Below the pieces are notes generated by a model. The model saw only the letters and a program-made list of their open reading frames with translations. It was not told the DNA's origin and did no database searches. This document shows positions 46,624 to 56,814 of a DNA stretch of 64,000 bases, in pieces. Origin of the DNA: Lithodes maja. Taxonomy: Eukaryota > Arthropoda > Malacostraca > Decapoda > Lithodidae. A program made the translations under genes and the position numbers. Numbering within the stretch: the stretch's first letter is position 1; every line of letters starts with the position of its first letter. The stretch is taken from positions 1 through 64,000 of the forward strand of contig JBAKBP010004282.1 in NCBI GenBank assembly GCA_037953745.1, read 5' to 3'.

Positions 46624-49503
46624 ATGAATGTAAATGTAGATCCGACCAGAACCAAAAATACGATGAAAGAACGTTCTGCGAGTTCTAAAACCGCAACTTT
46701 AAAGGTTTTCTATGCAAACGCTCGTAGCATACGCAATAAATTTTCAGATTTAGAGGAACTAGTGTTTACAGAAAATTATGATGTGATTGGCATAACAGAA
46801 TCTTGGCTCAATACAGAAGATAGAGACTTTTTAGCAGAGTATTCACTTCCCGGTTATGTAATGTTTGAGAACAGCCGAATAAATAAAAATGGAGGTGGCG
46901 TTTTATTTTATATCAAAGAAAGTCTTAACCCGACCCACGTGTCAAAACCTCAAATTGTGAACGTCGACACATCTTTTGTGCTAATAAAGAATAATAAAGG
47001 TACAAAAATAATACTTGCGTTAATATACAGACCTCCAGCTCAATCAGTGCAAACTGACCGAGAAATTTACGAACAAATTGCAGATGTAAGTAACTCACAA
47101 GATACCGTAATTTTTGGCGACTTTAATTTACCTGTGACCAAGTGGGGCGATACTCTTACTTCACACTCCGGACATGACTTGTATACGAACTTGCAAGAGA
47201 GTTCGCTTTATCAATTTGTTCGAACGCCGACCCGTGGTAATAACGTTCTTGACATTGTACTTGCAACAAAAGAAGAATTGATAGAGAATTTGAATGTTGG
47301 TGATGAATTCAGCAACAGCGACCATCGTACGATAACTTTCACTTTAAAGTTTACTAGTAACGAACCAAATAGTAGCATCGAAAAAGTCCCTAATTTCAAG
47401 AAAGCAAACTTCCATAAACTTAGAGCTATGTTTAAAGAAACTGACTGGAGTTTTTTAATTAACAATAACGACATAAATACATCTTGGAAGTTATTCGAAA
47501 CCACTTACCTAAAAGCAGTGCAAGACTGCATACCATCGAAAATACGGCGTCCAGGCCATAATAATAAGCCCAAATGGTGGAATAAAGATATTTCAAACTG
47601 CCTACTTGCTAAAAAATTTGCTAATGATAGATTAAAATCCTCACAAAATGACGAAGAACGGGTGAAATTTGTAGAGCTACGACGCAAAGCCAAAAAGTTA
47701 ATTAAGCAAAGTAAAAAGACCTTAGAGTTACATATTGCGAATCAAAGTAAAACAAACCCGAAAGAATTCTATAGTTATATCAGAAAGAAAAAAGTAGTTA
47801 CTTCAACTGTTGGACCGTTAGTCGATGAAAAAGGAGAATACACCAAAGACGAAGTACAAATGAGTAATGCCCTCAATACCTTCTTTGCATCAGTTTTTAC
47901 AACAGAAGACCTCAGTGATATCCCTACACCATCGCCGATTCAGATTGATAATTCAGATGTTCTAAGCAATATCACCGTTACAGAGAGAGAAGTATTGAAT
48001 TGTTTAGATAAACTCAAGGTAAATAAAACGCCAGGACCTGATACAATCTCGCCTAGAGTTCTAAAGGAAGCTAAGAATGAGCTCACCAAACCACTGACAT
48101 TACTATTCAATAAATCCTTGCAGTCTGGAACTATGCCTGATCAGTGGAAGCTAGCCAACGTAACACCGATATTCAAAAAAGGCAGCAAATCCCTACCCAG
48201 TAACTATCGTCCAATTAGCTTAACCTCAGTTGTATGTAAAATGCTAGAAACGGTCATAAGAGACAGACTCGTAAATCACTTAGAGGAAAATAACATACTT
48301 AAAGATACTCAACACGGCTTTCGTAAAAAACGTTCCTGTTTAACAAACCTCTTAGACTTCTTCCACGATATCCTCAACCTCTACGATGAGAGTAAAGCTG
48401 TAGATATTATATATCTTGATTTTCAAAAGGCCTTTGACAAAGTTCCCCACAAACGTTTACTGCTAAAACTAAAAGCGCATGGAATACAAGACGGTGTGTT
48501 GAAATGGATAGAAAATTGGCTCAGCAACAGAAAGCAAAGGGTAGTCATAAACGGTAAGGCATCTAAATGGACCAATGTAAGTAGCGGGGTACCCCAGGGA
48601 TCGGTACTAGGACCAATTCTCTTTCTAATTTACATCAACGACATAGATGAGGGTCTCACCTGCACAATCTCAAAATTTGCTGACGATACAAAAATTGCAA
48701 ATAGCGTACTCTCAAAAGAACAAGTTGACGATATGCAACACAATCTAGATAAATTGTCATGTTGGGCCCAAATTTGGCAAATGAGTTTCAATGCGGATAA
48801 ATGTAAAGTACTACATGTCGGATACCTAAATGAGAAAGCAAACTATTCGATGAATGGCACTCAGCTTAAGAATGTAAACAGAGAAACTGATCTGGGAGTA
48901 ACAATATCGAGTAACCTAAAACCGAGTCAACAATGTTCAGAAGTTGTTAAGAAGGCAAACAAAATAATTGGCTTTATAGGCAGGTCATTTGAGCATAAAT
49001 CCAAAGAAGTTATCCTAACCCTTTACAATTCCTTAGTCCGCCCTCTTCTGGAATACTGCGTTCAATCCTGGTGCCCTTATTACCAAAAAGATATAAACAA
49101 GCTAGAACGAGTTCAACGTAGAGTTACCAAAATGATACCTAGCCTAAAGAACAAACCATACGAAGAGCGTCTTAGAGAATTAAATCTATTTCCTTTAACC
49201 CAGCGCAGATTAAGAGGCGACTTAATTCAAGTGTTCAAAATCATCAAAGGCATCGACAATATGAACTGTAGTAAGTACTTCACTATCGACCAATCTAATT
49301 ACACCCGGGGAAACGGTTGCAAAATTATTGGTAAATCTTTTAACTCGCACGAATCTAAGAATTTCTTCTTCAATCGAGTTGTCAACTTGTGGAATGGGCT
49401 TCCCCGAGACGTTATAGACTGCAGCACCGTTGATTCATTTAAATTCCGCCTAGACAAATATCTCGCATCAAACCCACGACTGACTGCGTTTGTAAATGAA
49501 TAA
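46624..49503 (+). CDS. CR1-type ORF2: APE endonuclease and reverse transcriptase
   Basis: 959 residues from the ATG at 46624. The frame is open upstream to near the ORF1 stop, so the real start is uncertain and could depend on reinitiation. The endonuclease domain (roughly 46690-47350) shows YANARSIRNK, the catalytic ITESWL, LIYRPP, FGDFNLP and NSDHRTI. The RT domain (roughly 48000-48900) shows NYRPISLTS, QHGFRKKRS, YLDFQKAFDKVPH, SSGVPQGSVLGP and the catalytic FADD near 48676-48687. The C-terminal region has SWCPYY, LERVQRR, PYEERL and NLWNGLP, as usual in CR1/L2/Jockey-type ORF2. No internal stop or frameshift is seen. It would nick target DNA and prime cDNA synthesis in the nucleus. Confidence 0.9.
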   Translation: MNVNVDPTRTKNTMKERSASSKTATLKVFYANARSIRNKFSDLEELVFTENYDVIGITESWLNTEDRDFLAEYSLPGYVMFENSRINKNGGGVLFYIKESLNPTHVSKPQIVNVDTSFVLIKNNKGTKIILALIYRPPAQSVQTDREIYEQIADVSNSQDTVIFGDFNLPVTKWGDTLTSHSGHDLYTNLQESSLYQFVRTPTRGNNVLDIVLATKEELIENLNVGDEFSNSDHRTITFTLKFTSNEPNSSIEKVPNFKKANFHKLRAMFKETDWSFLINNNDINTSWKLFETTYLKAVQDCIPSKIRRPGHNNKPKWWNKDISNCLLAKKFANDRLKSSQNDEERVKFVELRRKAKKLIKQSKKTLELHIANQSKTNPKEFYSYIRKKKVVTSTVGPLVDEKGEYTKDEVQMSNALNTFFASVFTTEDLSDIPTPSPIQIDNSDVLSNITVTEREVLNCLDKLKVNKTPGPDTISPRVLKEAKNELTKPLTLLFNKSLQSGTMPDQWKLANVTPIFKKGSKSLPSNYRPISLTSVVCKMLETVIRDRLVNHLEENNILKDTQHGFRKKRSCLTNLLDFFHDILNLYDESKAVDIIYLDFQKAFDKVPHKRLLLKLKAHGIQDGVLKWIENWLSNRKQRVVINGKASKWTNVSSGVPQGSVLGPILFLIYINDIDEGLTCTISKFADDTKIANSVLSKEQVDDMQHNLDKLSCWAQIWQMSFNADKCKVLHVGYLNEKANYSMNGTQLKNVNRETDLGVTISSNLKPSQQCSEVVKKANKIIGFIGRSFEHKSKEVILTLYNSLVRPLLEYCVQSWCPYYQKDINKLERVQRRVTKMIPSLKNKPYEERLRELNLFPLTQRRLRGDLIQVFKIIKGIDNMNCSKYFTIDQSNYTRGNGCKIIGKSFNSHESKNFFFNRVVNLWNGLPRDVIDCSTVDSFKFRLDKYLASNPRLTAFVNE

Positions 49504-49697
49504 CTTTATCCTCCCCTCAGTTACTAACCCATATGTCCCCTACTAACTTCCTAGTCCTGCCACGTTAGTGGCAGGGCAGTAGTTCCCTTTCCAATGTTCC
49601 CTTACCCACTCTAAACCACTGTTTGGACACTTGATCCTCAGTGTTTTGGAGGACAAGCAGCCTAGAAGGGTCACTAGATCTGTTGTTGCTTGATTTC

Positions 49698-49758
49698 CTT
49701 TGTACTCCTTTGTACTCCTTTGTACTCCTTTGTACTCCTTTGTACTCCTTTGTACTTT
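49698..49758 (+). repeat. (TTTGTACTCC)n tail of the CR1-type LINE
   Basis: About six 10-bp units ending at the junction with RTE-like sequence. 3' tandem tails replace poly(A) in CR1-type elements. Confidence 0.85.
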
Positions 49759-49765
49759 GTACTGC

Positions 49766-50100
49766 CGCCTTTGCACCCTCATACATGCTCTTCACTGCTT
49801 TCAGCAACTTGCCCTCTACTCCGTATATTCTAAGTACTTTCCACAAACCTTCTCTATCCACTCTGTCATAGGCCTTCTCCAAGTCCATAAAGGCAACATA
49901 CACCTTTTGTTTCTTCTCCAGATACTTCTCCACAACACAATTCAGGGTAAAAATCTGATCTACACATCCTCTTCCCTTCCTAAAGCCTCCCTGCTCGTCG
50001 CCTATCCATTTCTCCGTTCTCACTCTCACTCTCTCAATCACTACCCTACTGTATACCTTCCCTACTACGCTTAGAAGACATATTCCTCGGTGGTTACCAC
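49766..50100 (-). pseudogene. RT N-terminal fragment of RTE-like LINE copy 2
   Basis: Minus-strand frame from GNHRGICLLS through GDEQGGFRKGRGC and FMDLEKAYDRV to GAKAAV, cut on both sides by CR1-type insertions. It contains a small in-frame duplication relative to copy 1 (EKYLEKKQK against EKKQK). Confidence 0.85.
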
Positions 50101-50111
50101 ACACTGGGTGG

Positions 50112-51838
50112 ATTGTATTTACTTAGATTTCAAGAAGGCATTTGATAAGGTGCCTCATAAGAGATTGTTGTGGAAGCTCAGGACTGTGGGGCGGGTTGAG
50201 GGAGTATTATTAAAGTGGATGGAAAACTATTTAATTGGGAGGGAAATGCGAACAGTAATAAAAGGAAAGTTCTCCTCGTGGAAAAGGGTAAAAAGCGGAG
50301 TGCCTCAAGGATCGGTGTTGGCCCCAATCATGTTTTTGGTTTTCATCAACGACCTTCAAATGGGAATAGGCTCATATATATCTATGTTTGCTGATGATGC
50401 AAAATTAATGAAGCATATTACAAGTAGGAGTAGTTGTGAAGAATTACAGAGAGACCTAGATAAGTTATATGAGTGGAGTCAAACTTGGAAAATGGAATTC
50501 AACACAAGTAAGTGTCAGGTTCTTGAGATGGGAAAAAGTAAATATAGACCTTCTTGGGGATATAAAATGGGAGATGAAATAATTAGTAAAGCTGTGAAAG
50601 CAAAAGACCTAGGGGTAGTTGTGGCAGACAGCTTGTCACCTGAACAGCATATAAATAAAATAACTGGTGAAACCTATGCAGTGTTGACTAACATGAGAAT
50701 AGCTCTGAATTATTTAGATGAAGAGATGTTAGCAAAAATAATAGGGACAATAATACGACCAAGACTGGAGTATGCAGCAGTGGTGTGGTCTCCACACCTT
50801 ATAAAACATAATAAAAAACTGGAAAGAGTTCAGAGAGTTGCCACTAAGATGATAGCTAGCCTTAGAGACCTGCCTTATGAGGAAAGATTGGAGAGGCTAA
50901 AGCTGCCAACGCTGAGGGAGAGGAGAGAGAGAGGTGACATGATCATGATGTTTAACCCGGGAACTGCGGGAAGACTCTTTAGAGTTCGGCCGGCGGACTG
51001 CGGGAAGACTCTCTGGAGTAAGTAAAACTAAAAATCAACTTTTTACATCGAAAATTTTTTTTTTTTTTATTTTTTTATTTTTTTTTATTTTTTTTTTTTT
51101 TGGCCCCTGGGCCATGCAAAATCTCAGTCCTCTACCTCCCCTCCTTCCCCACTTTCCTCCTATTCCTCAGTTATCACCTATTTTCCCTATTATTCCCTTA
51201 TTCTGAGGTATATTTTCGTGCTAACATTAGCGAGTTGCAAGCAGGGTGTTGTCATCACTGATGGCCATCGAGTGCAAGAGAGAGAGAGAGAGAGTATCGA
51301 TCGACTGTGTCTCAGTGGCCTTGGGGGAAATTGGCGGGAAAGGAGTTTGCCTCACCCATAGATTATACAACTCGCGGGCTATATCTCCGATTTTGACCAT
51401 CCAAACGCTGTTTTCACTCGTTTTATTGTTGTTTCAGGTTAATACCTTTATAATCAACCCATAATAGGCGCATATGGATAATTATTAATGCTATTAATGG
51501 TACAATGAATATTTTAGTGACGAAAAACCTCAAATACGTCAGCACAGGGGGACGTTTTCATTTACCCCCGTGCGCACTTCAGAGGTTAAGTGTGTGAAAG
51601 GTTTTGAGAAGATCGACAAGGGAGATTTTGTGGTGAGGGACGAGGGAAGAACCAGGGGTCATGATTGTAAGTTGAGGAAAGTTATATGTAAGTCTGATGT
51701 AAGAAAGTTCAGCTTCCCGTATAGAAGCATTGAGTGTTGGAATAAGTTGGATGGGGAGGTGGTGGGAGCAAGAAATATCCAAACTTTTAAAGCAAAATTG
51801 GATAAATGTAGAGAGAGAGACAGGACAACACGAGCTTA
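50112..51838 (+). pseudogene. RT C-terminal half of CR1-type LINE II, split by a MITE
   Basis: The frame opens at IYLDFKKAFDKVPHKRLL and shows SGVPQGSVLAP, FADDAKLM, LERVQRVATKMI and PYEERLERL up to MIMMF at 50953. It resumes after the MITE at 51590 with KCVKGFEKIDKGDF, WNKLDGEVV and a stop at 51836-51838. Outside the MITE both halves are open. The N-terminal part, including the endonuclease, is absent by 5' truncation. Confidence 0.85.
50956..51585 (+). mobile_element. TTAA MITE family 1, copy h, nested in CR1-type LINE II
   Basis: Bounded by TTAA 50952-50955 and TTAA 51586-51589. It starts CCCGGGAACTGCGGG and ends GCGCACTTCAGAGG. It is nearly identical to copy g, including the TAGAGTTCGGCCGGCGG variant, which suggests the same burst. 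Confidence 0.9.
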
Positions 51839-51885
51839 GGCTCAAATCCTGTATACTACAATTAGGTGAGTACAATTAGGTGAGT

Positions 51886-53193
51886 ACACTCCTCTTTCCC
51901 CTTTGCCCTTATATAGGGGGACTATTATGCCAGTCTTCCATAAGGGTGCACTCCCCTTCTCCCATGCTAGTTTGCACATTTTCCATACCCATTCTATCAC
52001 TATCTCACCACCATACCTCAACATTTCCCCACACACTCCATCTGTTCCTGGTGCTTTCCCCAACTTCACTCTTTTCATGGCTTCCCACACTTCTGACCTC
52101 CTGATCCCCACCTCCTCCTCCACTACTTCTCTTCTTCTCCCTCCCATACCATATCCAGCTATGTTTGCTGGCTCTTCATTCCTTTCATTTAGCAACTCAC
52201 TGAAGTACTCCCTCCATCTTTCGACTCTCTCTTGCTTCTCGGCTAGCATTCTCCCATTCTTATCTTTCACACCCTTACTGTTTCCCTTGCTACCTTCCCT
52301 AACTTTCTTGACTTCTTTCCAGAACAGTTTCTTACTCTCCCTCCATTTTACACTCAGATTCCTTCCAAATTCCTCATCTACTCTTCTCTTACTTTCCTTC
52401 ACTACTCTCTTCACCACCCTCTTACTCTCCACGTACCTCGCTCGTTTCTGTCTCTCGGAATCTTCATTCCCTCTACTACCCAACCACTCTCTATATGCTT
52501 TCTTCTTTTCTTCCACAGCTATTCTTACCTCTTCTGTCCACCATGCTGTACCTTTCACTCCCCTCCCTCTTCTCCTCACTCCACACACCTCCTCACATGC
52601 TGCACAGATCTCATCCTTAAACACCTTGCTCATCTCCTCCACTTCCTCCATAACTTCCAGGTCGAACCCACCTAGTCGTCTTTCCACTGCTCTCCTGTAC
52701 TCCTCCCTGACTTCCTCCTCCTGCAACCTCTCCACCCTCCTCACCATTCCACCCTCCTCTCGCCTCCCTCCCGCTCTCCTCACCCACTTCTTTTGTATCC
52801 TAACCTTAGCTACCACTACATAATGATCAGACAGACCCCCTCCAATACCCCTATACACCCTAGCATCCATCACTGATTTCTTCATTCGTTCATCCACACA
52901 TACATAATCAATCAATGACTTTCGTTCCACCACTGTCTTATCCTTCATTGTCAACATCCGTTTCCACGTGTACCTGTGGATCATTCTGTGTCGGAAGAAG
53001 GTGTTGGCTATCCACAGCCTCCTCCCCACACATACGTCCACAAGTGCACTACCATTCCCATTCACCTCTGATGGTACCCCCCACCCTCCCACCACTCCCT
53101 CAACTTTCCTATCACCCACCTTACCATTCATATCCCCAATCAGAAATATTCTTTCGTTCTTGTCAAACTTCTCCAGGCACGCCTCCACATTCA
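51886..53193 (-). pseudogene. Endonuclease and linker of RTE-like LINE copy 2
   Basis: Long open minus-strand frame starting at about 53193. It shows FLIGDMNGKVG (GDxN motif), SLIDYVCVDE and SDHYVVVAKV of an APE-like endonuclease, then a charged linker (EEEVREEYRRAVERRLGG) and the start of the RT region (GKAPGTDGVCGEM, PLYKGKGERG). The N-terminal residues of the endonuclease, including the catalytic Glu block, are missing. CGA codons lost in copy 1 are intact here. Confidence 0.85.
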
Positions 53194-53692
53194 TTAATGT
53201 AGTTAATGTAGTTTATTATCATTATATTACGTCTTTTACCCAACAATTTCCCTGATCTTCATAGTTGGTCGGGAAGCTATGCCTTTACAACGACGCCTCC
53301 CTTTTGTCGCTGTGTACGTGAAACTAGAATTTTACCTTTACTTTTTACTGGTTCCTTTTTCATTTTTATATCAATAAGTAATAAGTAAATAGGTAATTGT
53401 TTAGTGTATGGCCTCCTCCTAAAGAAAATGGATTTTTTAGCACAGACTGAACCAAATGTTCACTACTGTATTTACATAACTGGTCATTAACCTAACCTAA
53501 CATAACCTAACCTAACCTAAGGTAACCTGGGCATCCTGGGGGCTTCTGCCCCCAGACCCCCGCTGGTCTTGGGTTGAAAAGTGATAAAAAACACATAGGC
53601 TATCTCTTACCTCATTATTCAAAGTTTTGTATTTGGTTTAATATACACTTCCCAGGTCATTTGAACAGTTCTATTGCTTCTATATATCATAG
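53194..53692. repeat. Dispersed repeat N with CCTAACCTAAC tract
   Basis: GTTTAGTGTATGGCCTYCTC and AAAGAAAATGGATTTTT recur at about 60890-60960. ATATCAATAAGTAATAAGTA (53369) has its inverse near 60700. CCTAACCTAACCTAAGG is followed by TTCTGCCCCCAGACCCCC, like repeat M. No coding signal. Confidence 0.6.
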
Positions 53693-53889
53693 GTAAATCT
53701 ACAGTTATACTACCCCTCCCACCACCTCCCCCTTTCAAAACACGCCTTTTAGCGTGTTTTTGGATGGTTCAGCAGACGCGGAAACTGGAAAAAAACTTAT
53801 TTTGATAAAAATTTATCACCAACCAGATCAGAGTTTTTCAGGTAATTTGTTGGTTTTTTATTTTTTATTTGATATTCAGTGTTGTTTAA

Positions 53890-55001
53890 CCCTCCAGCCC
53901 CGGCTATGTATTATATATATATTCCTCGAAATCCGGGTGTTTTGGCCAAAAAACGTCTAGGCTAGGCTACCGTATATTCGTTAATCAGACTGCTTCCCGC
54001 ATTCCCGCGCATCCCCAAGCGTAGCTGTGTTATTTACCTGTAGAATGGCATTAAGTAGAGCTCTCTAAGTCAACTGGTTGAGCTGTGATGATGATTTCAT
54101 TGGAGATAACTTTATGGCCAAAACAGCCACTTTAAACCACTTTTCGATACTTAACCCGGGAGCTGCGGGAAGACTCTTAAGAGTTCCCCCGGCGGACTGC
54201 GGGAAGACTCTCTGGAGTAAGTAAAACTAAAAATCAACTTTTTACATCGAAAAAAAAATATTTTTTTTATTTTTATTTTTTTATTTTTTTATTTTTGTTT
54301 GGCCCCTGGGCCATGCAAAATCTCAGTCCTCTACCTCCCCTCCTTCCCCACTTTCCTCCTATTCCTCAGTTATCACCTATTTTCCCTATTATTCCCTTAT
54401 TCTGAGGTATATTTTCGTGCTAACATTAGCGAGTTGCAAGCAGGGTGTTGTCATCACTGATGGCTATCGAGTGCAAGAGAGAGAGAGAGAGTATCGATCG
54501 ACTGTGTCGCAGTGGCCTTGGGGAAAATTGGCGGGAAGCTAGCTTGCCTCACCCATACATTATACAACTCGCGGGCTATATCTCCGATTTTGACCATCCA
54601 AACGCTGTTTTCACTCGTTTTATTGTTGTTTCAGGTTAATACCTTTATAATCAACCCATAATAGGCGCATATGGATAATTATTAATGCTATTAATGGTAC
54701 AATGAATATTTTAGTGACGAAAAACCTCAAATACGTCAGCACAGGGGGACGTTTTCATTTACCCCCGTGCGCACTTCAGAGGTTAACAACAACATACAGG
54801 CACACACGAACAAGCGACGCTCTCCTTCTTGTGGCCGGAGATGCGGAGCGTCGGTCCAGCCGGCTGTTGTTTACATGCGTCGGACCGACGCCGCGCACAG
54901 CAAGCTCACAGGCTGTGACGTCATGGGTGTTTAAAAGACCATCCGGGTTCCTGTTACATGCTTTTTTATGGGCGTTCAAGAGCCCATCCGGGAACGGAGG
55001 G
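53890..55001. mobile_element. TTAA-flanked MITE family 2, nested in K2
   Basis: Ends CCCTCCAGCCCCGGCTATG (53890) and, inverted, CCCTCCGTTCCCGGATGGG (ending 55001), with TTAA at 53886-53889 and 55002-55005. About 480 bp once the nested family-1 copy is removed. Interior unassigned. Confidence 0.75.
54155..54782 (+). mobile_element. TTAA MITE family 1, copy i, nested in family 2
   Basis: Bounded by TTAA 54151-54154 and TTAA 54783-54786. It starts CCCGGGAGCTGCGGG and ends GCGCACTTCAGAGG. Confidence 0.9.
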
Positions 55002-55319
55002 TTAATACCGAGGACCGTCACATTTTAGTATTTTTAACATTAGCCTAACCTAACCTAACCGAAAACTAACCAGTCTCGAGACCGGTCTAAACCCAGCTCA
55101 TGTTCCCTGTTTATGGGTGCGCGACGGTCTAAACCCAGCTCACGTTCTCTGTTTATGGGTTCGCGAAGGTTTGTAATACTTCAATGTATCTATTTCAAGT
55201 CAAATATACATTTCCGCGCATCATCAAACCATACTAAGTCTACTACTAATAATATTAACCCATTAGTACCAACAGAATAGCGACAAAATAGGGGTAGTAT
55301 AACTGTAGATTTATCATAT

Positions 55320-55475
55320 CATATAATACACCATAGAATACGTTTTTAATAACTAGAAAAAGATGACTTCGATTAAACAATTACGTAAATTAATTTCGAT
55401 TTGTATCTCGAATACGTAAAATGTAACTAAAAAAAAAAATATTACTTTTTCTAGTTGTTTTCCCGCATTGGATTT
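55320..55475 (-). repeat. Repeat O (TACGTA-rich), left piece
   Basis: Contains GAATACGTAAAATGTAACTA and TAGTTGTTTTCCCGCATTGG, continuing at 56289 after removal of the RTE fragment. Confidence 0.7.
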
Positions 55476-56288
55476 CTATCTATCTATCTATTGCCTGACG
55501 CCGTGATCCCCGAAGGGGTGGCCACGAACGAACCGCCCCCATGCACCTCTGTCCCCAGTCAGTCGACGCCCCTCCCCCCAACCAGCACCGCCTTCATTCA
55601 TGTAGTTCCTCACTCCATCCTTCCACCTCATATTCGGTCTACCTCTCCCCCTCTGTCCCTCCACCTCGCTCTCGTACACCCTCTTAGTCATTCTCTCGCT
55701 TTCCATACGTTCCATATGGCCGAACCATCTCAAGTTGTTCCTTTTCACACTTTCCAGCACATCTACCTCCACACCACACCTCCTTCTTACTTCCTCATTA
55801 GTCTGTCTATCCCTCCATGTAATTCCGCACGCACTCCTTAAGTAATTCATTTCCACTGCTCTCACTCTTGGTCTGAGTCTCTCAACCAACGTCCATGCTT
55901 CGCTTCCGTAAGTCAGTGTCGGGATTACCACACTGTCATGCAAGGACTTCTTCACTTCCATACTGACCACCCTATTTCTTGTTACTGCTTTTAGCGTTCC
56001 TACAACCCTCTTCCCCTGTTGTACCCTCTCCCGCACCTCTTCATCCATAGTCCCATCTTTACTCAACACACTGCCCAGATACTTAAAAGAGTTGACGATC
56101 TCCATAGCCTGACCGTTCAGCTTCACCTCACACTCTGTGACTTCACCCCTTTCGAAGACCATAACCTTGCTCTTCCCCGTATTTACCTTCAAATTCCGTT
56201 TTTCGCACACTGTTCCAAACTCATTTACCAGACCCTGCAACTCCCATTCATTATCACTCATCAGAACTGTATCATCCGCAAACAGCAG
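55476..56288 (-). mobile_element. RTE-like LINE, copy 3 (5'-truncated)
   Basis: 3' fragment with (CTAT)n tail at 55476-55492, truncated at the FADD box (about 56288). TTGGATTT flanks both ends (55468-55475 and 56289-56296), a clear target duplication within repeat O. Confidence 0.9.
55488..56288 (-). pseudogene. RT C-terminal fragment of RTE-like LINE copy 3
   Basis: Open minus-strand frame from LLFADDTVLMS through RWFGHMERM and GRGRPNMRW to the natural stop. It is nearly identical to 43200-43995. It is a non-functional fragment by truncation. Confidence 0.85.
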
Positions 56289-56814
56289 TTGGATTTGTAT
56301 CTTGAATACGTACAATTTAACTAAAACTTTGATTTTTTTTTTCTAGCTGTTTTTACGTATTGGATCTGTTTCTTGAATACGTAAAATGTAACAAACTATT
56401 TACTCGTTACTTATTCGAGCTGATTTTACGTATTGGAGTAATGAGTATCCTGAACCGGTAAAATCTAGCTGTATTTACGTATTCGATATTTCTTGAATAC
56501 GTAAAATGTAACTAAAACTATTTACTTGTTACTTATTCGAGCTGATTTTACGTATTGGAGTATCCTGAACCGGTAAAATCTAGCTGTTATTACGTATTCG
56601 ATATTTCTTGAATACGTAAAATGTAACTAAAACTATTTACTTGTTACTTATTCGAGCTGATTTTACGTATTGGAGTATCCTGAACCGGTAAAATCTAGCT
56701 GTTATTACGTATTCGATATTTCTTGAATACGTAAAATGTAACTTTAAAAAAAAAAAAAAAAAAAAAAATCTAGTTGTTTTCCCGTATTGAATTTGATAAT
56801 ATTCAACGACAGTA
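56289..56814 (-). repeat. Repeat O, right piece with ~115-122-bp tandem units
   Basis: TTATTCGAGCTGATTTTACG recurs at about 56411, 56533 and 56648. Each unit also carries CTGAACCGGTAAAATCTAGC and TTGAATACGTAAAATGTAAC. An inverted relative lies at 60225-60700. Confidence 0.85.

Larger units (their letters stand above)
44187..49758 (+). mobile_element. Full-length CR1-type LINE, apparently intact
   Basis: Complete non-LTR retrotransposon of about 5.57 kb inserted in the RT of RTE-like copy 2. GTACTGC stands at both junctions (44180-44186 and 49759-49765), the likely target duplication, though the right copy partly overlaps the tail unit. It has a 1.3-kb 5' UTR, ORF1, ORF2, a short 3' UTR and a (TTTGTACTCC)n tail. 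Both ORFs are open end to end. CR1-type placement follows from the esterase-containing ORF1 and APE endonuclease plus RT in ORF2, with no poly(A) tail. Confidence 0.85.
50106..51885 (+). mobile_element. 5'-truncated CR1-type LINE II, nested in RTE-like copy 2
   Basis: Starts within the RT and ends with two AATTAGGTGAGTAC units (about 51858-51885). ACACT flanks both sides (50101-50105 and 51886-51890). Joining the flanks restores the RTE sequence seen in copy 1 apart from one base. It is interrupted by a TTAA MITE at 50956-51585. It differs from the intact CR1 element in tail motif and protein sequence, so it is a separate family. Confidence 0.85.
43189..53193 (-). mobile_element. RTE-like LINE, copy 2, split by two younger LINEs
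   Basis: Reading the minus strand, three segments follow each other without loss. They are 53193-51886 (endonuclease and linker), 50100-49766 (start of RT) and 44186-43200 (rest of RT and C-terminus), ending in the (ATAG)n tail at 43189. Gaps are filled by the CR1-type LINEs at 50106-51885 and 44187-49758. Junctions match the uninterrupted copy 1 (GNHRGIC next to GKGERG; AKAAV next to RVESEQS). The 5' end near 53193 is truncated inside the endonuclease domain. Confidence 0.85.
53693..55314 (-). mobile_element. TIR element K, copy K2, carrying two nested TTAA elements
   Basis: Inverted relative to K1. TAAATCTACAGTTATACTAC begins at about 53694 and its inverse ends at 55313. Flanking arms match K1 (TTTGGATGGTTCAGCAGACG; AATATTAACCCATTAGTACC). 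The K1-equivalent TTAA site carries the family-2 element at 53890-55001. Confidence 0.75.

Noticed and set aside
51903..52823. 306-codon Ser/Thr/Pro-rich frame on the + strand
   Set aside because: It is the antisense shadow of the RTE-like endonuclease/linker frame; the same shadow appears in copy 1.
4555..54639. A conserved ~60-codon frame (around MASECKRERESIDRLC) found in the family-1 MITE copies
   Set aside because: It is no better conserved than the surrounding MITE DNA, lacks a recognisable domain and is explained by shared ancestry of a non-autonomous transposon.
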